Positions 21,448 through 30,890 of a stretch of 64,000 bases of DNA are shown piece by piece. The notes under the pieces are model-generated. The model made no database searches and was not told where the DNA came from. It worked only from the letters and a program-made list of their open reading frames with translations. The stretch comes from an uncultured Bacillota bacterium (GTDB lineage Bacteria; Bacillota; Dehalobacteriia; UBA4068; UBA4997): assembly GCA_948907985.1 (NCBI GenBank), contig CAQWMM010000004.1, forward strand, positions 1 to 64,000, written 5' to 3'. Position numbers and translations under genes: made by a program. How positions within the stretch are numbered: position 1 is the stretch's first letter; the number at the start of each line of letters is the position of its first letter.

Positions 21448-21476
21448 TTGAAAACCTAGTAAATATATGTTATTAT
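21448..21476 (+). promoter_or_regulatory. Promoter of the Rrf2-family gene
   Basis: TTGAAA (21448-21453), 17-base spacer, TATTAT (21471-21476). It lies about 30 bases before the ATG at 21503, so it could be bound by its own product. Confidence 0.6.
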
Positions 21477-21502
21477 AGGGTAAAAGGAGCGTTGCAAAAA
21501 AA

Positions 21503-21937
21503 ATGAAAATTTCCACCAAGGGCCGCTACGCCCTGCGCATGCTGCTGGATTTGGCCGAGCATCAGAACGAGGGTTTCATTGCGCTAAAGGATATTGCCGC
21601 CCGCCAGCAGATTTCCAAAAAGTATTTGGAGCAGATTGTGGCGATTTTGAACAAAACGGATATACTGCAAACCAACCGCGGTTTTCAGGGCGGCTATAAA
21701 CTGGCCAAGCCGCCCCGGCAATACACCGTCGGCGATATCCTGCGCCTGACGGAGGGCAGCCTGTCCCCGGTATCCTGCCTGGATTTGGGGCCGGCCAGCT
21801 GCCCGCGCCACAACTTTTGCGCAACGCTGCCCGTCTGGCAGGGGTTAGAAGCGGTTATCAACAACTATCTGGACGGCGTTACCCTGCAAGATATTTTGGA
21901 ACAGCAGCAATCCTTAAATGAACAAAAGTCTAATTAA
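21503..21937 (+). CDS. Rrf2 family transcriptional regulator with Fe-S-type cysteines
   Basis: 144 residues. N-terminal winged helix (MKISTKGRYALRMLLDLAEH, then IAARQQISKKYLEQIVAILN) and three C-terminal cysteines in CLDLGPASCPRHNFC, spaced as in [2Fe-2S] Rrf2 proteins such as IscR. It probably senses iron-sulfur or redox state. No isc/suf or cysteine genes are adjacent, so the targets cannot be read from context. It is flanked by its own promoter and terminator. Confidence 0.9.
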   Translation: MKISTKGRYALRMLLDLAEHQNEGFIALKDIAARQQISKKYLEQIVAILNKTDILQTNRGFQGGYKLAKPPRQYTVGDILRLTEGSLSPVSCLDLGPASCPRHNFCATLPVWQGLEAVINNYLDGVTLQDILEQQQSLNEQKSN

Positions 21938-21972
21938 ACCAACCCGGCAAACAATCTGCCGGGTTGGTTTTT
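21936..21972 (+). terminator. Terminator after the Rrf2 gene
   Basis: Perfect 14-bp stem 21936-21949 with 21957-21970 (AAACCAACCCGGCA / TGCCGGGTTGGTTT) followed by Ts. It lies between convergent genes and also precedes the glmM stop. Confidence 0.9.
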
Positions 21973-21991
21973 TGCGTGAACACTTAATAGC

Positions 21992-23323
21992 CTATTTAAC
22001 CACTTCAACCAGCTGCTGGACATATTTTTGGCAAAGCTCGTCAGAGGCGGCCTCCACCATCACCCGCACCACCGGTTCCGTGCCGCTGGGCCGAATCAGC
22101 ACCCGCCCCTCGCCGGCCATTTGTTCCTCAATCTGCGCCGCCAGCTGTTGCAGGGCCGGATTATGCAGCGCCGCCTGCTTATCCGCCACCCGCACGTTCT
22201 GTAAGAGCTGCGGATAGGTTTTAACCGGCTCGGCCAGCTTGGAAAGCGGCACTTTGCGCTCCAGAATTACTTCCATCAGTTTAATGGCCGTCAAAATACC
22301 GTCGCCGGTGGAGGCATATTTGCTGAAGATAATATGGCCGGATTGTTCGCCGCCCAGACGGTGGCCGTTTTGCAGCATATTCTCATAAACAAAGCGGTCG
22401 CCCACCGCCGTTTTCTCATAGTCGATACCCAAAGCGTCGAAAGCCTTATAAAGCCCCAGATTGGACATCACCGTGGTTACCACCGTATTATTAAGCAGCT
22501 TGCCTCGCTCTTTCATATAACGGCCATAGATGTAAAGAATTTTATCGCCGTCCACCACGCGGCCCTGCTCATCCACAGCCAGGCAGCGGTCGGCGTCGCC
22601 GTCAAAAGCGAAGCCAACGTCCAAATGCAGCTCGCGCACCAGATTTTGCAGTTCTTCAATGTGGGTGGAACCGCAGTTCATATTAATGTTGGTGCCGTCT
22701 GGCTCGTTGTTGATCGCGGTGGTTTTCGCGCCCAGAGCGTCAAAAATGCTTTTAGCCAGCATCCAGGCGCTGCCGTTGGCACAGTCCAGCCCCACCCGCA
22801 TTCCGCGGTAAGAGCGCACCGCCAGCGAGATTAAATAGCCCATATAGCGGTTACGCCCGGCGGTGTAATCAACGGTGCAGCCAATTTCATCCCGCAAAGC
22901 CAACGCCGGCTCTGGCGAGCCGCTGTCCAGATATTCTTCCAGCCGGGCAATCGTTTCCGCGTCCATCTTCTCGCCGCGCTCGTTCAAAAGTTTAATGCCA
23001 TTGTCATAAAAAGGGTTATGGCTGGCCGAAATCATCAGGCCGGCGTCGAAATCCTCGGTGCGCACCACATAAGAAACGCTGGGCGTGGTGGTAACATGCA
23101 GCAGATAAACATCGCCACCGCAGGAGGTCAGCCCGGCCACCAGCGCATATTCCAACATATAGCTGGAACGCCGCGTGTCCTTGCCGATCACAAAACGGCA
23201 GCGCCGCCCCCGAAGCTGCCGGTAATACCCCGCCAGAAAACGGCCGATTTTATAGGCGTGCTGCGCCGTCAAATCCACGTTGGCCTCCCCCCGGAAACCA
23301 TCGGTGCCAAAATACTTACCCAT
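21992..23323 (-). CDS. glmM: Phosphoglucosamine mutase
   Basis: 443 residues. It interconverts glucosamine-6-phosphate and glucosamine-1-phosphate for UDP-GlcNAc and cell wall synthesis. Start MGKYFGTDGFRGEAN; phosphoserine loop ISASHNPFYDNGIKLL near residue 100; metal loop FAFDGDADRCLAVD; substrate loop GGEQSGHIIF; phosphate-binding RPSGTEPVVRVMVEA. An upstream in-frame ATG at 23365 is less likely because the family begins MGKYFGTDG. Minus strand, convergent with the Rrf2 gene. Confidence 0.96.
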   Translation of the reverse strand: MGKYFGTDGFRGEANVDLTAQHAYKIGRFLAGYYRQLRGRRCRFVIGKDTRRSSYMLEYALVAGLTSCGGDVYLLHVTTTPSVSYVVRTEDFDAGLMISASHNPFYDNGIKLLNERGEKMDAETIARLEEYLDSGSPEPALALRDEIGCTVDYTAGRNRYMGYLISLAVRSYRGMRVGLDCANGSAWMLAKSIFDALGAKTTAINNEPDGTNINMNCGSTHIEELQNLVRELHLDVGFAFDGDADRCLAVDEQGRVVDGDKILYIYGRYMKERGKLLNNTVVTTVMSNLGLYKAFDALGIDYEKTAVGDRFVYENMLQNGHRLGGEQSGHIIFSKYASTGDGILTAIKLMEVILERKVPLSKLAEPVKTYPQLLQNVRVADKQAALHNPALQQLAAQIEEQMAGEGRVLIRPSGTEPVVRVMVEAASDELCQKYVQQLVEVVK

Positions 23324-23478
23324 ACAATCATCCCCATAACAGAAATTATACTTATATTTTATCATAAAAAAACTTGGCTGTCTAGTTTCCGGCCCAATTA
23401 TTGCCTTATTTTATAGACCTGAATTAAGTCCTGCCGAATTAAATTTTACCAATTTAGCAAAAAATTTGTCCACAGGCC

Positions 23479-23507
23479 TTGACAAGCGCCGCCGCATTTT
23501 GTATAAT
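23479..23507 (+). promoter_or_regulatory. Promoter of the tRNA cluster
   Basis: TTGACA (23479-23484), 17-base spacer, TATAAT (23502-23507), about 30 bases before the first tRNA. The rest of the glmM-tRNA gap (23324-23478) shows nothing clear. Confidence 0.8.
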
Positions 23508-23537
23508 ATTTTATGCGTGATTGAGAGACATTGCAGT

Positions 23538-23626
23538 GGAGAGGTACCGAAGCGGTCATAACGGAGCGGTCTTGAAAACCGTCGCACAGCAATGTGTCGT
23601 GGGTTCGAATCCCACCCTCTCCGCCA
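23538..23626 (+). tRNA. tRNA-Ser (UGA)
   Basis: 89 bases including an encoded CCA. Acceptor GGAGAGG (23538-23544) pairs with CCTCTCC (23616-23622). Anticodon TGA in loop CTTGAAA. A long variable arm and the GGTTCGAATCC T-arm are present. First of three tRNAs. Confidence 0.95.
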
Positions 23627-23643
23627 ATTTACGCACTTGACAT

Positions 23644-23738
23644 GGAGAGTTGGCCGAGTCGGTCGAAGGCGCTCGCCTGCTAAGCGAGTATACGGGCAAA
23701 AACCTGTATCGGGGGTTCGAATCCCCTGCTCTCCGCCA
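23644..23738 (+). tRNA. tRNA-Ser (GCU)
   Basis: 95 bases with encoded CCA. Acceptor GGAGAGT pairs with GCTCTCC (one G-T). Anticodon GCT in loop CTGCTAA, with a long variable arm (TATACGGG...CCTGTAT). It lies 17 bases after the first tRNA-Ser. Confidence 0.95.
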
Positions 23739-23747
23739 CTAAATGAA

Positions 23748-23829
23748 CACTTAACGATCGACAAGACCAGCAAAGCTGGGCGAAGACAGAGTTTAGTGTG
23801 AATTAATCCATTTGGCTTTAGGCAAATGG
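23748..23829. repeat. Two-hairpin intergenic element, copy 1
   Basis: CACTTAACGATCGACAAG, a small variable stem (CCAGC/GCTGG), then ACAGAGTTTAGTG, followed by a second hairpin CCATTTG/CAAATGG. A second copy lies at 36733-36805. It sits between tRNA-Ser(GCU) and tRNA-Arg and would be part of the tRNA precursor. Confidence 0.7.
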
Positions 23830-23852
23830 TTAGCTTATGATTTTATTTACAT

Positions 23853-23929
23853 GTGCTACTAGCTCAGCTGGATAGAGCGTCTGGCTACGGACCAGAAGGT
23901 CGGGGGTTCGAATCCCTCGTAGCACGCCA
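23853..23929 (+). tRNA. tRNA-Arg (ACG)
   Basis: 77 bases with encoded CCA. Acceptor GTGCTAC (23853-23859) pairs with GTAGCAC (23919-23925). Anticodon ACG in loop CTACGGA; T-arm GGTTCGAATCC. Last gene of the tRNA cluster. Confidence 0.95.
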
Positions 23930-23930
23930 A

Positions 23931-23960
23931 AAGCGTCCACTTTTTTGTGGACGCTTTTTC
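23931..23960 (+). terminator. Terminator of the tRNA cluster
   Basis: Stem AAGCGTCCAC / GTGGACGCTT (23931-23940 with 23947-23956) followed by Ts, immediately after the tRNA-Arg CCA. Confidence 0.9.
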
Positions 23961-24079
23961 TCTCTTATAAACACCGATTATGTTAATAAACGGGATAACT
24001 TTTAGAAAGTTTTTCAACCAAAATTTTCCCGCTTTTAGCCAAACCCGCACCACGCATAGCTTGTCAGAATCACCAATTC

Positions 24080-24120
24080 TGTGGAAAACCCTGTGGAAAA
24101 GTGTGGAAAACAGTGGATAA
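24080..24120 (+). promoter_or_regulatory. Four phased DnaA-box-like sites upstream of sbcD
   Basis: Three exact TGTGGAAAA (24080, 24092, 24102) and one AGTGGATAA (24112) in head-to-tail order at 12-, 10- and 10-base steps. They differ by one base from the DnaA box TGTGGATAA, and the same TGTGGAAAA occurs around dnaA (54768, 56655). The cluster lies about 55 bases before sbcD. Binding by DnaA is inferred, not shown. Confidence 0.5.
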
Positions 24121-24174
24121 CTTGCTTATTTAGAGCTCAAAAGCCTTAGATTGTAAAAAAAAGGACTTTACACC

Positions 24175-25329
24175 ATGAAATTAATCCATCTGGCCGATTT
24201 GCATATCGGCAAAAGCTTAAATGATTACAGCCTGATTGACGACCAGCGTTATATTTTGCAACAGATTTTACAGCTGGCGCGTCAGCATCAGGCTGACGCC
24301 GTGCTGCTGGCCGGCGATATTTACGATAAGGCCGTCCCCAGCGAGGAGGCCGTCCGCCTGCTGGACGAATTTTTGCAGGGCCTGACCGAACTTAACCTGC
24401 CGGCGTTTATAATCAGCGGCAACCATGATTCTGACGAGCGGCTGAACTTCGGCAGCCGTCTGTTTGCCAAAAACCAGATTTATATTGCCGCCAAATATAA
24501 CGGCCAACTTTATCAAAAAACCTTGCAGGATGAATTTGGCCCGGTTAACTTTTATCTGCTGCCTTTTGTTAAAGCCTCGCAGGTACGGCATTTTTTCCCC
24601 GAGGCCGCCATCGCCAGCTATGATGACGCGGTGCGTCTGGCGGTCGGCCAGGCCGAAATTGACGTCAGTCAGCGCAACGTTTTGCTGACGCACCAATTTG
24701 TAACCGGACGCGGGGCCGAAGCCAACCCGGAACTGGCCGGCTCCGAAACTGCGGCGGCGCTGACCGTCGGCACGGTGGAGCGGGTTTTCGCCGATTGTTT
24801 CGCCTCTTTCGATTACGTCGCCATGGGGCATATTCACGCCCCCCAGCCGGTAGGCGGCGCAACCGTCCGCTATGCCGGCTCACCCTTAAAATATTCGCTG
24901 GCCGAGGTTAACAATCAAAAATCCGTCCCGCTGATCAGCCTGGGGCCCAAAGGCAACTGCCAGGTGGAGCTGCTCCCCCTGCGCCCCCGGCGCGAACTGC
25001 GCTGCCTGAAGGGGCGCCTCAACCAGCTGCTTAGCCCGGAAAATATCCAAAATACGGACGATTATATTTACGCCGTTTTAACGGATGAAGAACCGATTAC
25101 CAACGCCATGGGCATTTTTCGCCAGTATTACCCCAACACCCTTAAAATCGGCTATGATAACGCCCACACCCGGACAGCCGCCCAGCCTGATCCTGATAAA
25201 ATCCGAACAAATAAGCCCCCTTTAGAACTCGTGGCGGATTTTTATCAAATGATGTATGGCTGTGAGATCAGCCCGGCAGAATTGCAGATTATGCAGCAGG
25301 CCGCCCAAAAGGCAGGTGTTCCGTTATGA
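24175..25329 (+). CDS. sbcD: Exonuclease subunit SbcD (Mre11 family)
   Basis: 384 residues. Calcineurin-like phosphoesterase with metal motifs HLADLHIGK, LAGDIYDK, SGNHDSDER, LLTHQ and MGHIHAPQ. With SbcC it forms the nuclease that cleaves DNA hairpins and processes ends. Start follows AAGGA. Its stop overlaps the sbcC start by 4 bases (ATGA), so the two are translationally coupled. Confidence 0.96.
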   Translation: MKLIHLADLHIGKSLNDYSLIDDQRYILQQILQLARQHQADAVLLAGDIYDKAVPSEEAVRLLDEFLQGLTELNLPAFIISGNHDSDERLNFGSRLFAKNQIYIAAKYNGQLYQKTLQDEFGPVNFYLLPFVKASQVRHFFPEAAIASYDDAVRLAVGQAEIDVSQRNVLLTHQFVTGRGAEANPELAGSETAAALTVGTVERVFADCFASFDYVAMGHIHAPQPVGGATVRYAGSPLKYSLAEVNNQKSVPLISLGPKGNCQVELLPLRPRRELRCLKGRLNQLLSPENIQNTDDYIYAVLTDEEPITNAMGIFRQYYPNTLKIGYDNAHTRTAAQPDPDKIRTNKPPLELVADFYQMMYGCEISPAELQIMQQAAQKAGVPL

Positions 25330-28300
25330 AACCGTTAAAATTGACGATCAGCGCAATCGGCCCTTACGCTGCCCAGCCGCCGGCCATTGACTTTGAACAA
25401 TTCGCCCCCCGCGGCCTGTTTCTGATTTCCGGCGATACCGGCGCGGGCAAAACCACAATTTTTGACGCTATCTGTTTTGCCCTCTACGGCGAAACCAGCG
25501 GCCAGTGGCGCAGCACGGCCAATCTGCGCAGTCAGTTTGCCCAGCCGGACACCCCCAGCTTTGTGGACTTCACTTTCAGCAACCAGGGCCAGATTTACCG
25601 TCTGTACCGTCAGCCCGCCTATGCCCGCCCTAAAAAGCGGGGCGGCGGCCAAACCCAGGAGACGGAAAAGGCTACGCTCTACTGCGGCAACGAGCCGCCA
25701 ATCGAGGGCAAAGTTCAGGTTAACAAACGCGTTCAGGAGATTTTGCAAATCAACTTTCAGCAGTTCAAGCAAATTGCCATGATTGCCCAGGGCGAGTTTT
25801 GGAACCTGCTGAACGCCACCACCAAGGAACGCACTAAAATTTTGCGCACCATTTTTATGACCTCCCCTTACCAAAATCTGGAGGCCGAACTGCGCAGCCG
25901 CCGTGCCGAAAGCCTGAAAAACCGCCAGCGGTTGGAAAACAGCGTTATCCAATATTTTCAGGAAGCCGCCGCCGCAGACGACAGCCCCCTGGCCGGCCGG
26001 CTGGCCGAACTGCAAACCCGGGCCAGGCAAAGCGGCAGCGCCTGGAACCTCGAAGATATGCTGAATATTTTAGCCGAACTGCAAGACGAAGACCAGGCCA
26101 GGCTGCAAACCGCCAATAACAGCCTGCAAACGGCCCAAACCGCTTTAGACCGGCTCAAAGAACAACTAGCCACCGCCAAAGTAAACAATGATTTTTTACA
26201 GCGCCGGGAAACATTTCAGCAGCAACAGCGACAGCTGGCCGAAGAGGCCGGGGAGGTCAAACAGTGCGAACAGCTGTTAACCCGGCAAAAGGCCGCCCGG
26301 CGCGAGGTTCTGCCCGCTTATCAACGCTGGCAGGAAAACGCACAGGCGGTTGAAAAGACGGCGACAGACATTGCCGAACAGCAGAGCAGGCTGCAAAAAG
26401 CCCGGCAGGATTTAACCGCCGCCGAAAGCGCGCGCCAACAAAAGCTGCAAAGTAAACCCCAGGCCGAAGAGCTAAATCAGCAGGCCCGGCGGCTGGCCGA
26501 AGATATTGCAAAATATACCCGGCGCGACGAACTGCGCCAAACCGCCGCCCGACTGCAAGAAGAGGGACGGCTCTGCCAGCGGGAGGAAGAAAATCTGCGC
26601 CAAACGAACAAGGATCTGCAAAGCAAAATCGCCGCTCTGGAGGCGGAAATTGAACGCTGCCAAAACGCCCCCGCCCAGCTGGTTGCCAGCCAAAGCCGCG
26701 GCAAAGAACTGCAAAAAATCTTTGAGAGCGCCCAACAGCTTTTGCAGCAAACCATTCCCCAATATAAAAAGGCCAAAAACGCCCTTGCCGCCCAGCAGGC
26801 CGCTTTTGCCAAAGCGCAAAACGCCTGGCAGCGGCTGGACGAAGAATATAAGCGGCAGGAAATTATTCTGGAAAACTGCCGCGCCGGCATTTTGGCCCAA
26901 AGCCTGCAAGAGGGCGCACCCTGCCCGGTCTGCGGCGCAGTTCATCATCCCCGGCCGGCAGCCCTGCCCGCGCAGGCCATCTCCGAAGAAGAACTGAAAC
27001 ACAGCAAGGAACTGGCCGAGGCGGCGCAAACGCAAAAAAATAATTTACTGACCGAAGTGGAAACCAGCAAAAACACCTTACAACGGCAAGGGCTGGAACT
27101 GCGGCAAAAGGTTTTGGAGATTCTGCAAAACGAATACGCGCCCGCCCTCGAGCAGGCCGCAGCCGCCGCCGGCGGCGACGAACTGGAGCGGCTGCTTAAA
27201 CAAGCTATAACCGGTTTTGAACAACAACAGCAAGAAAATCAGCAGGAACAGGATAATCTGACCAAAGATTGCCAAACCTATCAGCAGGCCGGCCAACAAC
27301 TGAACAAAGCCCGCAATGAGGAAACCGCCAGTCTGAAAACCCGCCAGGAACAATGGCAGCAACAGCGGGACAACTATCAGCAAGCCTGGGCGGAAAATCA
27401 GGCGCAGCTTGGCGGCCTGACCCAACTGGAGTTTGCCGATGCAAAGGCCGCTGCCAACGCCCAACAGCAGTGCGAACAGCAGGCGCAGGCTATTTTGCAG
27501 GCTATCGAGCAGACCGAACAGCATTTTGCCAATGCCCAAAACCAGCTTAGCCGGGCAGAAAGCGCCCTGCAAACTCTGGAAACCAACCTAAAGGAGCAAC
27601 AGGCTAAAGCGGCGGCCAGCCGGCAGATCCTTGCTGACGCCTTGCAGCAAAAAGGCTTTACTGATACTGCCGAATTTAAGTCCGCGCTGGCTTCCGAGCA
27701 GGCAATCGCCGCCGCCGAGGCAGCAATCAACGACTATTACAGCCGACTGACAGCCAACCGCCAACAGCTGCAACAGGCGGAACAAGACGCAGACGGCAAA
27801 ACGCCGATTGACGAAGAAGAGTTGGAGCAACAAATCCAGGAGCAAACCTGCCGGCTGCAAGCTTTTCAGCAAGTCAGCAGCGCTATCAGCCACCGTATAG
27901 ACGATAATCAGCGCCGCTTTGCCAATATCGACCGGCAGAAAGCTGATTTGGCTAAATACCGGCAGGAATATGAACTTTGCAGCCGCCTGTGTAATCTGGT
28001 TGGCGGCAACATTAGCGAAAAGGCTAAAATCACGCTGGAGCAATATATTCAGGCTGCCGGCTATGACAGTATTATCGACGCGGCCAACCGCCGGCTTTTG
28101 CCGATGAGCGATGGCCAGTTTGAACTCTTCCGCCAGAATAAGGCCGGCAATATGCAGAGCGAAAGTTTTTTGGATTTGGAAGTACAGGATAATTTTACCG
28201 GCCGGCGGCGGCCGGTGGGCAATTTATCCGGCGGCGAAAGCTTTAAGGCCTCGCTTAGCCTGGCACTGGGCCTTTCCGATACCATATCCGGCAGTTTGGG

Positions 28301-28520
28301 CGGCATACAAATGGACGTGCTGTTTGTGGACGAGGGTTTCGGCACGCTGGATAAAAAATCCATTGAAAGCGCGCTGGAAATTCTAACCGGCCTTTCTGCC
28401 AGCAGCAAGCTAATCGGCGTTATCAGCCACCGCGAGGAATTACGGGAAGCTATCCCCCAGCAAATTAACGTTCGCAAAAGTCGCACCGGCAGCAGCCTTA
28501 TTATTGACACCGGATTTTAA
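25326..28520 (+). CDS. sbcC: Exonuclease subunit SbcC (Rad50 family)
   Basis: 1064 residues. SMC-like ATPase: Walker A GDTGAGKTTIFDAICF near the N-terminus, a long coiled coil rich in Gln, Ala and Glu with the zinc hook CPVCG near the middle, and C-terminal signature LSGGESFKASLSLALGLSD followed by Walker B DVLFVDEGFGTLD. It tethers DNA and drives SbcD. Full length. No terminator is obvious directly after the stop. Confidence 0.96.
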   Translation: MKPLKLTISAIGPYAAQPPAIDFEQFAPRGLFLISGDTGAGKTTIFDAICFALYGETSGQWRSTANLRSQFAQPDTPSFVDFTFSNQGQIYRLYRQPAYARPKKRGGGQTQETEKATLYCGNEPPIEGKVQVNKRVQEILQINFQQFKQIAMIAQGEFWNLLNATTKERTKILRTIFMTSPYQNLEAELRSRRAESLKNRQRLENSVIQYFQEAAAADDSPLAGRLAELQTRARQSGSAWNLEDMLNILAELQDEDQARLQTANNSLQTAQTALDRLKEQLATAKVNNDFLQRRETFQQQQRQLAEEAGEVKQCEQLLTRQKAARREVLPAYQRWQENAQAVEKTATDIAEQQSRLQKARQDLTAAESARQQKLQSKPQAEELNQQARRLAEDIAKYTRRDELRQTAARLQEEGRLCQREEENLRQTNKDLQSKIAALEAEIERCQNAPAQLVASQSRGKELQKIFESAQQLLQQTIPQYKKAKNALAAQQAAFAKAQNAWQRLDEEYKRQEIILENCRAGILAQSLQEGAPCPVCGAVHHPRPAALPAQAISEEELKHSKELAEAAQTQKNNLLTEVETSKNTLQRQGLELRQKVLEILQNEYAPALEQAAAAAGGDELERLLKQAITGFEQQQQENQQEQDNLTKDCQTYQQAGQQLNKARNEETASLKTRQEQWQQQRDNYQQAWAENQAQLGGLTQLEFADAKAAANAQQQCEQQAQAILQAIEQTEQHFANAQNQLSRAESALQTLETNLKEQQAKAAASRQILADALQQKGFTDTAEFKSALASEQAIAAAEAAINDYYSRLTANRQQLQQAEQDADGKTPIDEEELEQQIQEQTCRLQAFQQVSSAISHRIDDNQRRFANIDRQKADLAKYRQEYELCSRLCNLVGGNISEKAKITLEQYIQAAGYDSIIDAANRRLLPMSDGQFELFRQNKAGNMQSESFLDLEVQDNFTGRRRPVGNLSGGESFKASLSLALGLSDTISGSLGGIQMDVLFVDEGFGTLDKKSIESALEILTGLSASSKLIGVISHREELREAIPQQINVRKSRTGSSLIIDTGF

Positions 28521-28647
28521 AACCTCATTTCTTCATAAAATACCAGTTCGCTAACCGGCATACAGGTTTGCTGCCGCCGAAATTCGCCCGCCAGTTTTAA
28601 ATATACGAAAACTACCTGATTTAGGGCCCTGCGGCCTTTAAAAAATG

Positions 28648-28676
28648 TTGCAAAGCACCGGAAAATATGGTAAAAT
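28648..28676 (+). promoter_or_regulatory. Promoter of the DtxR-family gene
   Basis: TTGCAA (28648-28653), 17-base spacer, TAAAAT (28671-28676), about 35 bases upstream of the ATG at 28712. Confidence 0.6.
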
Positions 28677-28711
28677 AAAAAAATAATTATTATGCTTGAG
28701 GTGTGGCCAAA

Positions 28712-29101
28712 ATGCAAATCAGAGAATCCGCCGAGGATTATTTGGAAACTATCCTGATCCTGAAAGGCGAAAACGGCAATGTTCGTTCCATAGATATAGC
28801 GCACCATCTGGGCTTTTCCCGCCCCAGCGTCAGCATTGCCATGAAGAACCTGCGCGAAAACGGCTATATCAACGTATCCGACGACGCTCTGATAACCCTC
28901 ACCCCACAGGGCCTGGCGGTGGCCGAGCGCATTTATGAGCGCCACCAGATTTTAACTGACTGCCTGCTGCGCCTGGGCGTTAGCCCGGAAAACGCCCGCG
29001 CCGACGCCTGCCGCATTGAACATGATTTGAGCGAGGATAGTTTTGCCAAAATCAAGGCATATTATTTAGAAGTTTTGGCCGCAAAAACAAGCGGTGAATA
29101 A
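28712..29101 (+). CDS. DtxR/MntR family metal-dependent regulator
   Basis: 129 residues. Winged helix [17 protein letters not shown] followed by [20 protein letters not shown], and a short dimerisation domain with [10 protein letters not shown]. Candidate metal ligands match MntR positions (Asp and Glu in AEDYLET, His in RHQIL, Glu-His in IEHD). It has no SH3-like third domain, like MntR rather than DtxR. ATG 28712 fits the GAGG spacing better than GTG 28703. Which metal it senses cannot be decided here. It probably shares a transcript with glnS. Confidence 0.88.
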   Translation: MQIRESAEDYLETILILKGENGNVRSIDIAHHLGFSRPSVSIAMKNLRENGYINVSDDALITLTPQGLAVAERIYERHQILTDCLLRLGVSPENARADACRIEHDLSEDSFAKIKAYYLEVLAAKTSGE

Positions 29102-29129
29102 AATTTTTTTGACAAAAGGAGTTTTCTCA

Positions 29130-30791
29130 ATGGAAAAAACGGAAGAGAAAGAAAAAATTATGGCCGGAAATTTTATCCATGATGAGATCGAAAGCGATTT
29201 GGCGGAAGGGCACAGCCAGACGGTTCACACCCGTTTCCCGCCAGAGCCTAACGGTTATCTGCATATCGGCCACGCCAAAAGCATTTGCCTTAATTTTGGC
29301 GCCGCCCAAAAATATAAAGGACTTTGCAACCTGCGCTTTGACGATACCAACCCCGCCAAGGAAGAGCAGGAATTTATGGATTCGATTAAAGCAGATGTAC
29401 GTTGGCTGGGCTTTGACTGGCAGGACAGGCTTTTTTACGCCTCCGACTATTTTGAGCAAATTTATGGTTATGCCGTTGAGTTGATTAAAGCCGGCAAAGC
29501 CTACGTTTGCCAACTCTCCACCGATGAAATGCGCGAGCACCGCGGCACTATCGGCGTGCCGGCCACCTCTCCCTGGCGCGATCGTCCGATTGAGGAAAGT
29601 CTGGATTTGTTCAGCCGGATGCGCGCCGGCGAATTTGCCGACGGCCAATACACCCTGCGCGCCAAAATTGATTTAGCCTCGCCCAACTTTGTAATGCGTG
29701 ATCCGGTGATTTATCGGATTCAGCACGGCGAGCATAACCGCACTGGCAACGATTGGTGCATTTACCCCATGTATGATTTTGCGCATCCCCTGTCCGATTC
29801 GCTGGAGGGCATCACTCACTCCATTTGCACTATGGAATTTGAAATTCACCGCCCGCTTTACGATTGGGTTATCGCCAACACCAGCTGCCCCACCAAAAGC
29901 CGGCAGATTGAGTTTGCCCGCCTGAACCTCACGCATACGGTAATGAGCAAGCGTTTTTTGCGCCGTCTGGTGGAGGAGGGCAAGGTGCGCGGCTGGGATG
30001 ATCCCCGCATGCCCACAATCTCCGGTTTACGCCGCCGCGGTTTCACGCCGGAGGCAATCCGCGATTTTTGTGAGCGTATCGGCGTAGCCAAAGCCGACAG
30101 TATCGTGGACTATGCCCTGTTGGAACATTGCCTGCGCGAGGACTTAAATGCCCGCGCCGACCGGGTTATGTGCGTGCTGCGGCCGCTTAAAGTAGTAATC
30201 ACCAATTATCCGGAAGACGGACGGGAAATGTTGCCCATTGAAAATAATCCGGAAAAACCGGAGCGCGGCAAACGCCTGCTGCCTTTTGGACGCGAAATCT
30301 ATATTGAGCAGGATGATTTTATGGAAGAACCGCCAAAGAAGTTTTTCCGCTTAAAACCCGGCGGCGAAGTGCGCCTGAAAGCCGCCTATATTATCAAGTG
30401 TGAAGAAGTTATCAAAGACACTGACGGCAACATTACCGAGCTGCACTGCACCTATGATCCGGAAACCATCAGCGGCGGCTCCAGCACCAAAAAGGTTAAG
30501 GCCACCATTCATTGGGTAAACGCCAAAGAATGTAAAACTGCTGAGGTTCGCCTATATGATTATCTTTTTACAGATGAGAATCCCTCACCGGCCAGCGGCG
30601 ACTTTATGGACAGCCTAAACCCAAATAGCCTGCAAGTTTTATCTAATGCTAAAATTGAGTCGCTGTTGCCTATGCCGTCCGAGAAATTCCAATTTCTGCG
30701 CCATGGTTACTTCTGCGTTGATCCGGATACCGAAAATGATCATCCCGTATTTAACCGTATTGTATCCCTCAAATCTTCTTTTAAAGTTTAA
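29130..30791 (+). CDS. glnS: Glutaminyl-tRNA synthetase
   Basis: 553 residues, class I synthetase charging tRNA-Gln directly. Motifs: [20 protein letters not shown] (HIGH), [25 protein letters not shown] (KMSKS-like), and C-terminal beta-barrel anticodon-binding domains. Start at 29130 follows AAAGGAG; an upstream in-frame start at 29094 overlaps the regulator gene and lacks one. Many Firmicutes instead use GatCAB transamidation; GlnRS here is a useful lineage marker. Confidence 0.96.
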   Translation: MEKTEEKEKIMAGNFIHDEIESDLAEGHSQTVHTRFPPEPNGYLHIGHAKSICLNFGAAQKYKGLCNLRFDDTNPAKEEQEFMDSIKADVRWLGFDWQDRLFYASDYFEQIYGYAVELIKAGKAYVCQLSTDEMREHRGTIGVPATSPWRDRPIEESLDLFSRMRAGEFADGQYTLRAKIDLASPNFVMRDPVIYRIQHGEHNRTGNDWCIYPMYDFAHPLSDSLEGITHSICTMEFEIHRPLYDWVIANTSCPTKSRQIEFARLNLTHTVMSKRFLRRLVEEGKVRGWDDPRMPTISGLRRRGFTPEAIRDFCERIGVAKADSIVDYALLEHCLREDLNARADRVMCVLRPLKVVITNYPEDGREMLPIENNPEKPERGKRLLPFGREIYIEQDDFMEEPPKKFFRLKPGGEVRLKAAYIIKCEEVIKDTDGNITELHCTYDPETISGGSSTKKVKATIHWVNAKECKTAEVRLYDYLFTDENPSPASGDFMDSLNPNSLQVLSNAKIESLLPMPSEKFQFLRHGYFCVDPDTENDHPVFNRIVSLKSSFKV

Positions 30792-30829
30792 TATAAACCT
30801 GCTAATTTAACCTTATACAAAAAAACAAT

Positions 30830-30876
30830 ACGCCGCCGTTCTATCCGAAAGAAATTGAGAACGACGGCGTTTATTT
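30830..30876. terminator. Bidirectional terminator between glnS and 30891-31754
   Basis: 13-bp stem with one mismatch, 30830-30842 with 30858-30870 (ACGCCGCCGTTCT / AGAACGACGGCGT), A-rich before and T-rich after, between convergent genes. Confidence 0.8.
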
Positions 30877-30890
30877 AATATTCAATATAT

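Noticed and set aside
29102..29130. T-box or other riboswitch before glnS, serS or ilvB
   Set aside because: Leaders are too short or contain only repeats; no T-box or specifier loop is visible, and ilvB begins inside scfB.
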